Translations under genes and position numbers: made by a program
Shown: positions 37,761 through 51,614 of the stretch, piece after piece
Position numbering within the stretch: the first letter of the stretch is position 1
Layout: each line of letters starts with the position of its first letter
Notes under the pieces: model-generated
The model's input: only the letters and a program-made list of their open reading frames with translations
What the model was told of the DNA's origin: nothing
Databases searched by the model: none
DNA from: Hydractinia symbiolongicarpus
Lineage: Eukaryota > Cnidaria > Hydrozoa > Anthoathecata > Hydractiniidae
Reading direction: 5' to 3'
DNA: 64,000 nt
Assembly (NCBI RefSeq): GCF_029227915.1
Contig: NC_079881.1
Span: forward strand, 31,659,501-31,723,500

Positions 37761-40700
37761 CCGTTGTAACTCAAACGAAGTGACACCGTTAGAAAGTCAA
37801 TGAAATGTAGTTTTTGAAACTGTTGCTATTTCTTCAGCGCGCGATAACGGCTAGGATTGGTCCCACAGTAAAAAATGACTTATTAATGTAAATTTTTAAA
37901 GGAAGCGCTACCACAGCGCCCAGTGTAAACGCTGAGTTTCGGCAATCATGTCAAATTAAGAAGAATGTTATTTCTTGGAGTCGAATTGTCTCATTTATCA
38001 CATTTATCAGGTCACAGTCCAAAGTTAGTTCAATTAAGTCCCACAGTCAATCGTTTCATTGTTTAAAGCGATGCAACCTAGTAATATCAGAAAAATACCG
38101 CTAAATACATGTTGGTACGAGTATGTGACCCAACCGTTGTAACTCAAACGGACCGACACCGTTAGAAAGTCAATGAAATGTAGTTTTTGAAAATGTCGCT
38201 ATTTCTTCAGCGCACGATAACGGCTAGGATTGGTCCAACAGTAAAGATTGCCTTATTTACCTAAACTTTTAAATGAAGCGCTACCACAGCGTCCAGTGTA
38301 ATTGCTGAGTTCGGGCAATCACGTCAAATTGAGAAGAATGTTATTTCTTGGAGTCCAATTGTCTCATTTATCTCATTTATTACATTTATCAGGTCACAGT
38401 CCAAAGTTAGTTCAATTAAGTCACATAGTCAATGGTTTCACTGTTAAAAGCGATGCAACCTAGTAATATGAGAAAAATATCGCTAAATACATGTTGGTAC
38501 GAATATGTGACGCAACCGTTGTAACTGAAGTGGATTGATACCGTTAGAAATTCAATGAAATGTAGTTTTTGAAACTGTTGCTATTTCTTCAGTTCGCGCT
38601 AACGGCTAGGATTGGTCCCACAATAAAGAATGACTATTTTTAGCTTAATTCTTTAATGAAGCGCTACCACAGCGCCCAGGGTAATCGCTGAGTTTCGGCA
38701 ATCTCGTCAAATTAAGAAGAATTTTATTTCTTGGAGTCCAATTGTCTCCTTTATCACATTTATCAGGTGACAGTCCAAATTTAGCTCAATTAAGTCCCAC
38801 AGTCAATCGTTTCACTGTTAAAAGCGATGCAACCTAGTAATATGAGAAAAATATCGCTAAATACATGTTGGTACGAATATGTGACCCACCGGTTGTAACT
38901 CAAACGGAGTGACACCGTTAGAAAGTCAATGAAATGTAGTTTTTGAAACTGTTGCTATTTCTTCAGCGCGCGATAACGGCTAGGATTGGTCCCACAGTAA
39001 TAAAATGACTTTTTTATCTTAGTTCTTAAATGAAGCGGTACCACAGCGCCCAGTGTAATCGCTGAGTTTCGGCAATCATGTCAAATTAAGAAGAATGTTA
39101 TTTCTTGGAGTCCAATTGTCTCATTTATCACATTTATTAGGTCACAGTCCAAAGTTAGTTCAATTAAGTCCCACAGTCAATCGTTTCATTGTTTAAAGCG
39201 ATGCAACCTAGTAATATCAGAAAAATACCGCTAAATACATGTTGGTACGAGTATGTGACCCAACCGTTGTAACTCAAACGGACTGACACCGTTAGAAAGT
39301 CAATGAAATGTAGTTTTTGAAACTGTTGTTATTTCTTCGGCGCGCGATAACGGCTAGGATTTGTCCCACAGTGAAAAAATGACTTTTTATCTTAATTCTT
39401 AAATGAAGCGCTACCACAGCGCCCAGTGTAATCGCTGAGTTTCGGCATTCATGTCAAATTAAGAAGAATGTTATTTCTTGGAGTCCAATTGCCTCATTTA
39501 TCACATTTACCAGGTCACAGTCCAAAGTTAGTTCAGTTAAGTCCCACAGTCATTCGTTTCATTGTTAAAAGCGATGCAAGCTAGTAATATGAGAAAAATA
39601 TCGCTAAATACATGTTGGTACGAATATGTGACCCAACCGTGGTAACTCAAACGGACTGACACCGTTAGAAAGTCAATGAAATGTAGTTTTTGAAAATGTC
39701 GATATTTCTTCAGCGCGCGATAACGACTAGGATTGGTCCCATAGTAAAGAATGACTTTTTTATCTAAATTTTTAAATGAAGCGCTACCACAGCGCCCAGT
39801 GCAATCGCTGAGTTCCGGAAATCCCGTCAAATTAAGAAGAATGTTATTTTTTGGAGTCCAATTGTCTCATTTATCACATTTATCAGGTCACAGTCCAAAG
39901 TTAGTTCAATTAAGTCCCACAGTCAATCGCTTCATAGTTAAAAGCGATGCAACCTAGTAATATCAGAAAAATATCGCTAAATACATGTTGGTACGAGTAT
40001 GTGACCCAACCGTTGTAACTCAAACGGACTGACACCGTTGGAAAGTCAATGAAATGTAGTTTTTGAAAATGTCGCTATTTCTTCAGCGCACAATAACGGC
40101 TAGGATTGGTCCAACAGTAAAGATTGCCTTATTTACCTAAACTTTTAAATGAAGCGCTACCACAGCGTCCAGTGTAATTGCTGAGTTCGGGCAATCACGT
40201 CAAATTGAGAAGAATGTTATTTCTTGGAGTCCAACTCTCTCATTTATCTCATTTATTACATTTATCAGGTCACAGTCCAAAGTTAGTTCAATTAAGTCGC
40301 ATAGTCAATCGTTTCACTGTTAAAAGCGATGCAACCTAGTAATATGAGAAAAATATCGCTAAATACATGTTGGTACGAATATGTGACGCAACCGTTGTAA
40401 CTGAAGTGGATTGATACCGTTAGAAATTCAATGAAATGTAGTTTTTGAAACTGTTGCTATTTCTTCAGTTCGCGCTAACGGCTAGGATTGGTCCCACAAT
40501 AAAGAATGACTATTTTTAGCTTAATTCTTTAATGAAGCGCTACCACAGCGCCCAGGGTAATCGCTGAGTTTCGGCAATCTCGTCAAATTAAGAAGAATTT
40601 TATTTCTTGGAGTCCAATTGTCTCCTTTATCACATTTATCAGGTGACAGTCCAAATTTAGCTCAATTAAGTCCCACAGTCAATTGTTTCACTGTTAAAAG

Positions 40701-43700
40701 CGATGCAACCTAGTAATATGAGAAAAATATCGCTAAATACATGTTGGTACGAATATGTGACCCACCGGTTGTAACTCAAACGGAGTGACACCGTTAGAAA
40801 GTCAATGAAATGTAGTTTTTGAAACTGTTGCTATTTCTTCAGCGCGGGATAACGGCTAGGATTGGTCCCACAGTAATAAAATGACTTTTTTATCTTAGTT
40901 CTTAAATGAAGCGGTACCACAGCGCCCAGTGTAATCGCTGAGTTTCGGCAATCATGTCAAATTAAGAAGAATGTTATTTCTTGGAGTCCAATTGTCTCAT
41001 TTATCACATTTATTAGGTCACAGTCCAAAGTTAGTTCAATTAAGTCCCACAGTCAATCGTTTCATTGTTTAAAGCGATGCAACCTAGTAATATCAGAAAA
41101 ATACCGCTAAATACATGTTGGTACGAGTATGTGACCCAACCGTTGTAACTCAAACGGACTGACACCGTTAGAAAGTCAATGAAATGTAGTTTTTGAAACT
41201 GTTGTTATTTCTTCGGCGCGCGATGAGGGCTAGGATTCGTCCCACAGTGAAAAAATGACTTTTTATCTTAATTCTTAAATGAAGCGCTACCACAGCGCCC
41301 AGTGTAATCGCTGAGTTTCGGCATTCATGTCAAATTAAGAAGAATGTTATTTCTTGGAGTCCAATTGCCTCATTTATCACATTTACCAGGTCACAGTCCA
41401 AAGTTAGTTCAGTTAAGTCCCACAGTCATTTGTTTCATTGTTAAAAGCGATGCAAGCTAGTAATATGAGAAAAATATCGCTAAATACATGTTGGTACGAA
41501 TATGTGACCCAACCGTGGTAACTCAAACGGACTGACACCGTTGGAAAGTCAATGAAATGTAGTTTTTGAAAATGTCGCTATTTCTTCAGCGCACAATAAC
41601 GGCTAGGATTGGTCCAACAGTAAAGATTGCCTTATTTACCTAAACTTTTAAATGAAGCGCTACCACAGCGTCCAGTGTAATTGCTGAGTTCGGGCAATCA
41701 CGTCAAATTGAGAAGAATGTTATTTCTTGGAGTCCAATTCTCTCATTTATCTCATTTATTACAATTATCAGGTCACAGTCCAAAGTTAGTTCAATTAAGT
41801 CGCATAGTCAATCGTTTCACTGTTAAAAGCGATGCAACCTAGTAATATGAGAAAAATATCGCTAAATACATGTTGGTACGAATATGTGACGCAACCGTTG
41901 TAACTGAAGTGGATTGATACCGTTAGAAAGTCAATGAAATGTAGTTTTTGAAACTGTTGCTATTTTTTCAGTTCGCGCTAACGGCTAGGATTGGTCCCAC
42001 AATAAAAAATCACTTTTTTTAGCTTAATTCTTTAATGAAGCGCTACCACAGCGCCCAGTGTAATCGCTGAGTTTCGGCATTCATGTCAAATTAAGAAGAA
42101 TGTTATTTCTTGGAGTCCAAATGTCTCCTTTATCACATTTATTAGGTGACAGTCAAAAGTTAGTTCAATTAAGTCCCATAGTCAATAGTTTCATAGTTAA
42201 AAGCGATGCAACCTAGTAATATCAGAAAAATACCGCTAAATACATGTTTGTACGAGTATGTGACCCGACCGTTGCAACTCAAACGAAGTGACACCGTTAG
42301 AAAGTCAAATAAATGTAGTTTTTAAAACTGTTGCTATTTCTTCAGCGCGCGATAACGGCTAGGATTGGTCCCACAGTAATAAAATGACTTTTTTATCTTA
42401 GTTCTTAAATGAAGCGGTACCACAGCGCCCAGTGTAATCGCTGAGTTTCGGCAATCATGTCAAATTAAGAAGAATGTTATTTCTTGGAGTCAAATTGTCT
42501 CATTTATCACATTTATTAGGTCACAGTCCAAAGTTAGTTCAATTAAGTCCCACAGTCAATCGATTCATTGTTTAAAGCGATGCAGCCTAGTAATATCAGA
42601 AAAATACAGCTAAATACATGTTGGTACGAGTATGTGACCCAACCGTTGTAACTCAAACGGACTGACACCGTTAGAAATTCAATGAAATGTAGTTTTTGAA
42701 ACTGTTGTTATTTCTTCAGCGCGCGATAACGGCTAGGATTCGTCCCACAGTGAAAAAATGACTTTTTATCTTAATTCTTAAATGAAGCGCTACCACAGTG
42801 CCCAGTGTAATCGCTGAGTTTCGGCATTCATGTCAAATTAAGAAGAATGTTATTTCTTGGAGTCCAAATGTCTCCTTTATCACATTTATCAGGTGACAGT
42901 CAAAAGTTAGTTCAATTAAGTCCCACAGTCAATAGTTTCATAGTTAAAAGCGATGCAACCTAGTAATATCAGAAAAATACCGCTAAATACATGTTGGTAC
43001 GAGTATGTGACCCAACCGTTGTAACTCAAACGGACTGACACCGTTGGAAAGTCAATGAAATGTAGTTTTTGAAAATGTGGCTATTTCTTCAGCGCACGAT
43101 AACGGCTAGGATTGGTCCAACAGTAAAGATTGCCTTATTTACCTAAACTTTTAAATGACGCGCTACCACAGCGTCCAGTGTAATTGCTGAGTTCGGGCAA
43201 TCACGTCAAATTGAGAAGAATGTTATTTCTTGGAGTCCAATTGTCTCATTTATCTCATTTATTACATTTATCAGGTCACAGTCCAAAGTTAGTTCAATTA
43301 AGTCCCACAGTCAATCGTTTCATTGTTTAAAGCGATGCAACCTAGTAATATGAGAAAAATATCGCTAAATACATGTTGGTACGAATATGTGACCCAACCG
43401 TGGTAACTCAAACGGACTGACACCGTTAGAAAGTCAATGAAATGTAGTTTCTGAAAATGTCGATATTTCTTCAGCGCGCGATAACGACTAGGATTGGTCC
43501 CATAGTAAAGAATGACTTATTTATCTAAATTTTTAAATGAAGCGCTACCACAGCGCCCAGTGCAATCGCTGAGTTCCGGAAATCCCGTCAAATTAAGAAG
43601 AATGTTATTTTTTGGAGTCCAATTGTCTCATTTATCACATTTATCAGGTCACAGTCCAAAGTTAGTTCAATTAAGTCCCACAGTCAATCGCTTCATAGTT

Positions 43701-45614
43701 AAAAGCGATGCAACCTAGTAATATCAGAAAAATATCGCTAAATACATGTTGGTACGAGTATGTGACCCAACCGTTGTAACTCAAACGGACTGACACCGTT
43801 GGAAAGTCAATGAAATGTAGTTTTTGAAAATGTCGCTATTTCTTCAGCGCACAATAACGGCTAGGATTGGTCCAACAGTAAAGATTGCCTTATTTACCTA
43901 AACTTTTAAATGAAGCGCTACCACAGCGTCCAGTGTAATTGCTGAGTTCGGGCAATCACGTCAAATTGAGAAGAATGTTATTTCTTGGAGTCCAATTCTC
44001 TCATTTATCTCATTTATTACATTTATCAGGTCACAGTCCAAAGTTAGTTCAATTAAGTCGCATAGTCAATCGTTTCACTGTTAAAGGCGATGCAACCTAG
44101 TAATATGAGAAAAATATCGCTAAATACATGTTGGTACGAATATGTGACGCAACCGTTGTAACTGAAGTGGATTGATACCGTTAGAAAGTCAATGAAATGT
44201 AGTTTTTGAAACTGTTGCTATTTCTTCAGTTCGCGCTAACGGCTAGGATTGGTCCCACAATAAAAAATGACTTTTTTTAGCTTAATTCTTTAATGAAGCG
44301 CTACCACAGCGCCCAGGGTAATCGCTGAGTTTCGGCAATCTTGTCAAATTAGGAAGAATTTTATTTCTTGGAGTCCAATTGTCTCCTTTATCACATTTAT
44401 CAGGTGACAGTCCAAATTTAGCTCAATTAAGTCCCACAGTCAATCGTTTCACTGTTAAAAGCGATGCAACCTAGTAATATGAGAAAAATATCGCTAAATA
44501 CATGTTGGTACGAATATGCAACCCAACCCTTAAAACTCAAACGGACTGACACCGTTAGAAAGTCAGTGAAATGTAGTATTTGAAACTGTCTCTATTTCTT
44601 CAGCGGGCGCTAACGGATAGGATTGGTCCCACCGTAAAAAAATGACTTTTTTTAGCTTACTTTTTAAATGAAGCGCTACCACAGCGCCCAGTGTAATCGC
44701 TGAGTTTCGGCATTCATGTCAAATTAAGAAGAATGTTATTTCTTGGAGTCCAAATGTCTCCTTTATCACATTTATTAGGTGACAGTCAAAAGTTAGTTCA
44801 ATTAAGTCCCACAGTCAATAGTTTAATAGTTAAAAGCGATGCAACCTAGTAATATCAGAAAAATACCGCTAAATACATGTTGGTACGAGTATGTGACCCG
44901 ACCGTTGCAACTCAAACGAAGTGACACCGTTAGAAAGTCAATGAAATGTAGTTTTTAAAACTGTTGCTATTTCTTCAGCGCGCGATAACGGCTAGGATTG
45001 GTCCCACAGTAATAAAATGACTTTTTTATCTTAGTTCTTAAATGAAGCGGTACCACAGCGCCCAGTGTAATCGCTGAGTTTCGGCAATCATGTCAAATTA
45101 AGAAGAATGTTATTTCTTGGAGTCCAATTGTCTCATTTATCACATTTATTAGGTCACAGTCCAAAGTTAGTTCAATTAAGTCCCACAGTCAATCGATTCA
45201 TTGTTTAAAGCGATGCAACCTAGTAATATCAGAAAAATACCGCTAAATACATGTTGGTACGAGTATGTGACCCGACCGTTGCAACTCAAACGAAGTGACA
45301 CCGTTAAAAAGTCAATGAAATGTAGTTTTTAAAACTGTTGCTATTTCTTCAGCGCGCGATAACGGCTAGGATTGGTCCCACAGTAATAAAATTACTTTTT
45401 TATCTTAGTTCTTAAATGAAGCGGTACCACAGCGCCCAGTGTAATCGCTGAGTTTCGGCAATCATGTCAAATTAAGAAGAATGTTATTTCTTGGAGTCCA
45501 ATTGTCTCATTTATCACATTTATTAGGTCACAGTCCAAAGTTAGTTCAATTAAGTCCCACAGTCAATCGATTCATTGTTTAAAGCGATGCAGCCTAGTAA
45601 TATCAGAAAAATAC

Positions 45615-47118
45615 CGCTAAATACATGTTGGTACGAGTATGTGACCCAACCGTTGTAACTCAAACGGACTGACACCGTTAGAAAGTCAATGAAATGTAGT
45701 TTTTGAAACTGTTGTTATTTCTTCAGCCCGCGATAACGGCTAGGATTCGTCCCACAGTGAAAAAATGACTTTTTATCTTAATTCTTAAATGAAGCGCTAC
45801 CACAGTGCCCAGTGTAATCGCTGAGTTTCGGCATTCATGTCAAATTAAGAAGAATGTTATTTCTTGGAGTGCAAATGTCTCCTTTATCACATTTATCAGG
45901 TGACAGTCAAAAGTTAGTTCAATTAAGTCCCACAGTCAATAGTTTCATAGTTAAAAGCGATGCAACCTAGTAATATCAGAAAAATACCGCTAAATACATG
46001 TTGGTACGAGTATGTGACCCAACCGTTGTAACTCAAACGGACTGACACCGTTGGAAAGTCAATGAAATGTAGTTTTTGAAAATGTGGCTATTTCTTCAGC
46101 GCACGATAACGGCTAGGATTGGTCCAACAGTAAAGATTGCCTTATTTACCTAAACTTTTAAATGAAGCGCTACCACAGCGTCCAGTGTAATTGCTGAGTT
46201 CGGGCAATCACGTCAAATTGAGAAGAATGTTATTTCTTGGAGTCCAATTGTCTCATTTATCTCATTTATTACATTTATCAGGTCACAGTCCAAAGTTAGT
46301 TCAATTAAGTCGCATAGTCAATCGTTTCACTGTTAAAAGCGATGCAACCTAGTAATATGAGAAAAATATTGCTAAATACATGTTGGTACGAATATGTGAC
46401 GCAACCGTTGTAACTGAAGTGGATTGATACCGTTAGAAAGTCAATGAAATGTAGTTTTTGAAACTGTTGCTATTTCTTCAGTTCGCGCTAACGGCTAGGA
46501 TTGGTCCCACAATAAAGGATGACTTTTTTTAGCTTAATTCTTTAATGAAGCGCTACCACAGCGCCCAAGGTAATCGCTGAGTTTCGGCAATCTCGTCAAA
46601 TTAAGAAGAATTTTATTTCTTGGAGTCCAATTGTCTCCTTTATCACATTTATCAGGTGACAGTCCAAATTTAGCTCAATTAAGTCCCACAGTCAATCGTT
46701 TCACTGTTAAAAGCGATGCAACCTAGTAATATGAGAAAAATATCGCTAAATACATGTTGGTACGAATATGCGACCCAACCCTTGAAACTCAAACGGACTG
46801 ACACCGTTAGAAAGTCAGTGAAATGTAGTATTTGAAACTGTCTCTATTTCTTCAGCCGGCGCTAACGGATAGGATTGGTCCCACCGTAAAAAAATGACTT
46901 TTTTTAGCTTACTTTTTAAATGAAGCGCTACCACAGCGCCCAGTGTAATCGCTGAGTTTCGGCATTCATGTCAAATTAAGAAGAATGTTATTTCTTGGAG
47001 TCCAAATGTCTCCTTTATCACATTTATCAGTTGACAGTCAAAAGTTAGTTCAATTAAGTCCCACAGTCAATAGTTTCATTGTTTAAAGCGATGCAACCTA
47101 GTAATATCAGAAAAATAT
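45615..47118. repeat. Block F 4-mer, copy 1 (1,504 bp)
   Basis: Landmarks 45746, 46119, 46501 and 46875. Joint private markers with the following copy are cttcagcccgcgataac, aataaaggatgactt, cgcccaaggtaatc and cttcagccggcgctaac. I saw no difference between the two copies inside the unit on reading, so the duplication looks very recent. Confidence 0.9.
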
Positions 47119-48622
47119 CGCTAAATACATGTTGGTACGAGTATGTGACCCAACCGTTGTAACTCAAACGGACTGACACCGTTAGAAAGTCAATGAAATG
47201 TAGTTTTTGAAACTGTTGTTATTTCTTCAGCCCGCGATAACGGCTAGGATTCGTCCCACAGTGAAAAAATGACTTTTTATCTTAATTCTTAAATGAAGCG
47301 CTACCACAGTGCCCAGTGTAATCGCTGAGTTTCGGCATTCATGTCAAATTAAGAAGAATGTTATTTCTTGGAGTGCAAATGTCTCCTTTATCACATTTAT
47401 CAGGTGACAGTCAAAAGTTAGTTCAATTAAGTCCCACAGTCAATAGTTTCATAGTTAAAAGCGATGCAACCTAGTAATATCAGAAAAATACCGCTAAATA
47501 CATGTTGGTACGAGTATGTGACCCAACCGTTGTAACTCAAACGGACTGACACCGTTGGAAAGTCAATGAAATGTAGTTTTTGAAAATGTGGCTATTTCTT
47601 CAGCGCACGATAACGGCTAGGATTGGTCCAACAGTAAAGATTGCCTTATTTACCTAAACTTTTAAATGAAGCGCTACCACAGCGTCCAGTGTAATTGCTG
47701 AGTTCGGGCAATCACGTCAAATTGAGAAGAATGTTATTTCTTGGAGTCCAATTGTCTCATTTATCTCATTTATTACATTTATCAGGTCACAGTCCAAAGT
47801 TAGTTCAATTAAGTCGCATAGTCAATCGTTTCACTGTTAAAAGCGATGCAACCTAGTAATATGAGAAAAATATTGCTAAATACATGTTGGTACGAATATG
47901 TGACGCAACCGTTGTAACTGAAGTGGATTGATACCGTTAGAAAGTCAATGAAATGTAGTTTTTGAAACTGTTGCTATTTCTTCAGTTCGCGCTAACGGCT
48001 AGGATTGGTCCCACAATAAAGGATGACTTTTTTTAGCTTAATTCTTTAATGAAGCGCTACCACAGCGCCCAAGGTAATCGCTGAGTTTCGGCAATCTCGT
48101 CAAATTAAGAAGAATTTTATTTCTTGGAGTCCAATTGTCTCCTTTATCACATTTATCAGGTGACAGTCCAAATTTAGCTCAATTAAGTCCCACAGTCAAT
48201 CGTTTCACTGTTAAAAGCGATGCAACCTAGTAATATGAGAAAAATATCGCTAAATACATGTTGGTACGAATATGCGACCCAACCCTTGAAACTCAAACGG
48301 ACTGACACCGTTAGAAAGTCAGTGAAATGTAGTATTTGAAACTGTCTCTATTTCTTCAGCCGGCGCTAACGGATAGGATTGGTCCCACCGTAAAAAAATG
48401 ACTTTTTTTAGCTTACTTTTTAAATGAAGCGCTACCACAGCGCCCAGTGTAATCGCTGAGTTTCGGCATTCATGTCAAATTAAGAAGAATGTTATTTCTT
48501 GGAGTCCAAATGTCTCCTTTATCACATTTATCAGTTGACAGTCAAAAGTTAGTTCAATTAAGTCCCACAGTCAATAGTTTCATTGTTTAAAGCGATGCAA
48601 CCTAGTAATATCAGAAAAATAT
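47119..48622. repeat. Block F 4-mer, copy 2 (1,504 bp)
   Basis: Landmarks 47250, 47623, 48005 and 48379, each exactly 1,504 bp after copy 1. The match ends near 48,622, where cgaatatgtgacccaccgg replaces the cgagtatgtgacccaaccg of the sister. Confidence 0.9.
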
Positions 48623-50119
48623 CGCTAAATACATGTTGGTACGAATATGTGACCCACCGGTTGTAACTCAAACGGAGTGACACCGTTAGAAAGTCAATGA
48701 AATGTAGTTTTTGAAACTGTTGCTATTTCTTCAGCGCGCGATAACGGCTAGGATTGGTCCCACAGTAATAAAATGACTTTTTTATCTTAGTTCTTAAATG
48801 AAGCGGTACCACAGCGCCCAGTGTAATCGCTGAGTTTCGGCAATCATGTCAAATTAAGAAGAATGTTATTTCTTGGAGTCCAATTGTCTCATTTATCACA
48901 TTTATTAGGTCACAGTCCAAGGTTAGTTCAATTAAGTCCCACAGTCAATCGTTTCATTGTTTAAAGCGATGCAACCTAGTAATATCAGAAAAATACCGCT
49001 AAATACATGTTGGTACGAGTATGTGACCCAACCGTTGTAACTCAAACGGACTGACACCGTTAGAAAGTCAATGAAATGTAGTTTTTGAAACTGTTGTTAT
49101 TTCTTCAGCGCGCGATAACGGCTAGGATTCGTCCCACAGTGAAAAAATGACTTTTTATCTTAATTCTTAAATGAAGCGCTACCACAGCGCCCAGTGTAAT
49201 CGCTGAATTTCGGCATTCATGTCAAATTAAGAAGAATGTTATTTCTTGGAGTCCAATTGCCTCATTTATCACATTTACCAGGTCACAGTCCAAAGTTAGT
49301 TCAGTTAAGTCCCACAGTCATTCGTTTCATTGTTAAAAGCGATGCAAGCTAGTAATATGAGAAAAATATCGCTAAATACATGTTGGTACGAATATGTGAC
49401 CCAACCGTGGTAACTCAAACGGACTGACACCGTTAGAAAGTCAATGAAATGTAGTTTTTGAAAATGTCGATCTTTCTTCAGCGCGCGATAACGACTAGGA
49501 TTGGTCCCATAGTAAAGAATGACTTATTTATCTAAATTTTTAAATGAAGCGCTACCACAGCGCCCAGCGCAATCGCTGAGTTCCGGCAATCCCGTTAAAT
49601 TAAGAAGAATGTTATTTCTTGAAGTCCAATTGTCTCATTTATCACATTTATCAGGTCACAGTCCAAAGTTAGTTCAATTAAGTCCCACAGTCAATCGCTT
49701 CATAGTTAAAAGCGATGCAACCTAGTAATATCAGAAAAATATCGCTAAATACATGTTGGTACGAGTATGTGACCCAACCGTTGTAACTCAAACGGACTGA
49801 CACCGTTGGAAAGTCAATGAAATGTAGTTTTTGAAAATGTCGCTATTTCTTCAGCGCACAATAACGGCTAGGATTGGTCCAACAGTAAAGATTGCCTTAT
49901 TTACCTAAACTTTTAAATGAAGCGCTACCACAGCGTCCAGTGTAATTGCTGAGTTCGGGCAATCACGTCAAATTGAGAAGAATGTTATTTCTTGGAGTCC
50001 AATTCTCTCATTTATCTCATTTATTACATTTATCAGGTCACAGTCCAAAGTTAGTTCAATTAAGTCGCATAGTCAATCGTTTCACTGTTAAAAGCGATGC
50101 AACCTAGTAATATGAGAAA

Positions 50120-51614
50120 AATATCGCTAAATACATGTTGGTACGAATATGTGACGCAACCGTTGTAACTGAAGTAGATTGATACCGTTAGAAAGTCAAT
50201 GAAATGTAGTTTTTGCAACTGTTGCTATTTCTTCAGTTCGCGCTAACGGCTAGGATTGGTCCCACAATAAAAAATGACTTTTTTTAGCTTATTTCTTTAA
50301 TGAAGCGCTACCACAGCACCCAGGGTAATTGCTGAGTTTCGGCAATCTTGTCAAATTAAGAAGAATTTTATTTCTTGGAGTCCAATTGTCTCCTTTATCA
50401 CATTTATCAGGTGACAGTCCAAATTTAGCTCAATTAAGTCCCACAGTCAATCGTTTCACTGTTAAAAGCGATGCAACCTAGTAATATGAGAAAAATATTG
50501 CTAAATACATGTTGGTACGAATATGCGACCCAACCCTTGAAACTCAAACGGACTGACACCGTTAGAAAGTCAGTGAAATGTAGTATTTGAAACTGTCTCT
50601 ATTTCTTCAGCGGGCGCTAACGGATAGGATTGGTCCCACCGTAAAAAAATGACTTTTTTAGCTTACTTTTTAAATGAAGCGCTACCACAGCGCCCAGTGT
50701 AATCGCTGAGTTTCGGCATTCATGTCAAATTAAGAAGAATGTTATTTCTTGGAGTCCAAATGTCTCCTTTATCACATTTATCAGGTGACAGTCAAAAGTT
50801 AGTTCAATTAAGTCCCACAGTCAATAGTTTCATAGTTAAAAGCGATGCAACCTAGTAATATCAGAAAAATACCGCTAAATACATGTTGGTACGAGTATGT
50901 GACCCGACCGTTGTAACTCAACCGAAGTGACACCGTTAGAAAGTCAATGAAATGTAGTTTTTGAAACTGTTGCTATTTCTTCAGCGCGCGATAACGGCTA
51001 GGATTGGTCCCACAGTAATAAAATGACTTTTTTATCTTAGTTCTTAAATGAAGCGGTACCACAGCGCCCAGTGTAATCGCTGAGTTTCGGCAATCATGTC
51101 AAATTAAGAAGAATGTTATTTCTTGGAGTCCAATTGTCTCATTTATCACATTTATTAGGTCACAGTCCAAAGTTAGTTCAATTAAGTCCCACAGTCAATC
51201 GTTTCATTGTTTAAAGCGATGCAACCTAGTAATATCAGAAAAATACCGCTAAATACATGTTGGTACGAGTATGTGACCCAACCGCTGTAACTCAAACGGA
51301 CTGACACCGTTAGAAAGTCAATGAAATGTAGTTTTTGAAACTGTTGTTATTTCTTCAGCGCGCGATAACGGCTAGGATTCGTCCCACAGTGAGAAAATGA
51401 CTTTTTATCTTAATTCTTAAATGAGGCACTACCACAGCGCCCAGTGTAATCGCTGAGTTTCGGCATTCATGTCAAATTAAGAAGAATGTTATTTCTTGGA
51501 GTCCAAATGTCTCCTTTATCACATTTATCAGGTGACAGTCAAAAGTTAGTTCAATTAAGTCCCACAGTCAATAGTTTCATAGTTAAAAGCGATGCAACCT
51601 AGTAATATCAGAAA
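50120..51614. repeat. Block F 4-mer, copy 1 (1,495 bp)
   Basis: Landmarks 50256, 50630, 51004 and 51378. Joint private markers with the next copy are actcaaccgaagtgac, gacccaaccgctgtaac and aaatgaggcacta. Differences from the sister copy are few, such as aagtagattg against aagtggattg, tttgcaactg against tttgaaactg, and cagcacccagggtaattg against cagcgcccagggtaatcg. Confidence 0.88.

Larger units (their letters stand above)
34301..38230. repeat. Block E: mixed monomers without a stable period
   Basis: Landmarks 34510, 34885, 35258, 35630, 36003, 36376, 36750, 37124, 37497, 37857 and 38230. It draws on several classes: block C-like monomers (34,885-35,630), a class with tctcatttatcaaatttatt and gtttgttcaatt (35,630-36,376), a class with tcatttcaaattaag and atgctatttc (36,376-37,124), and one 360-bp monomer with the block B deletion near 37,741. 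It looks like a patchwork assembled by exchange with other parts of the array. Confidence 0.8.

Noticed and set aside
39537-39830. 97-codon open frame on the minus strand
   Set aside because: It spans parts of two ordinary monomers antisense to the array; equivalent positions in sister monomers are interrupted. It is a chance frame.
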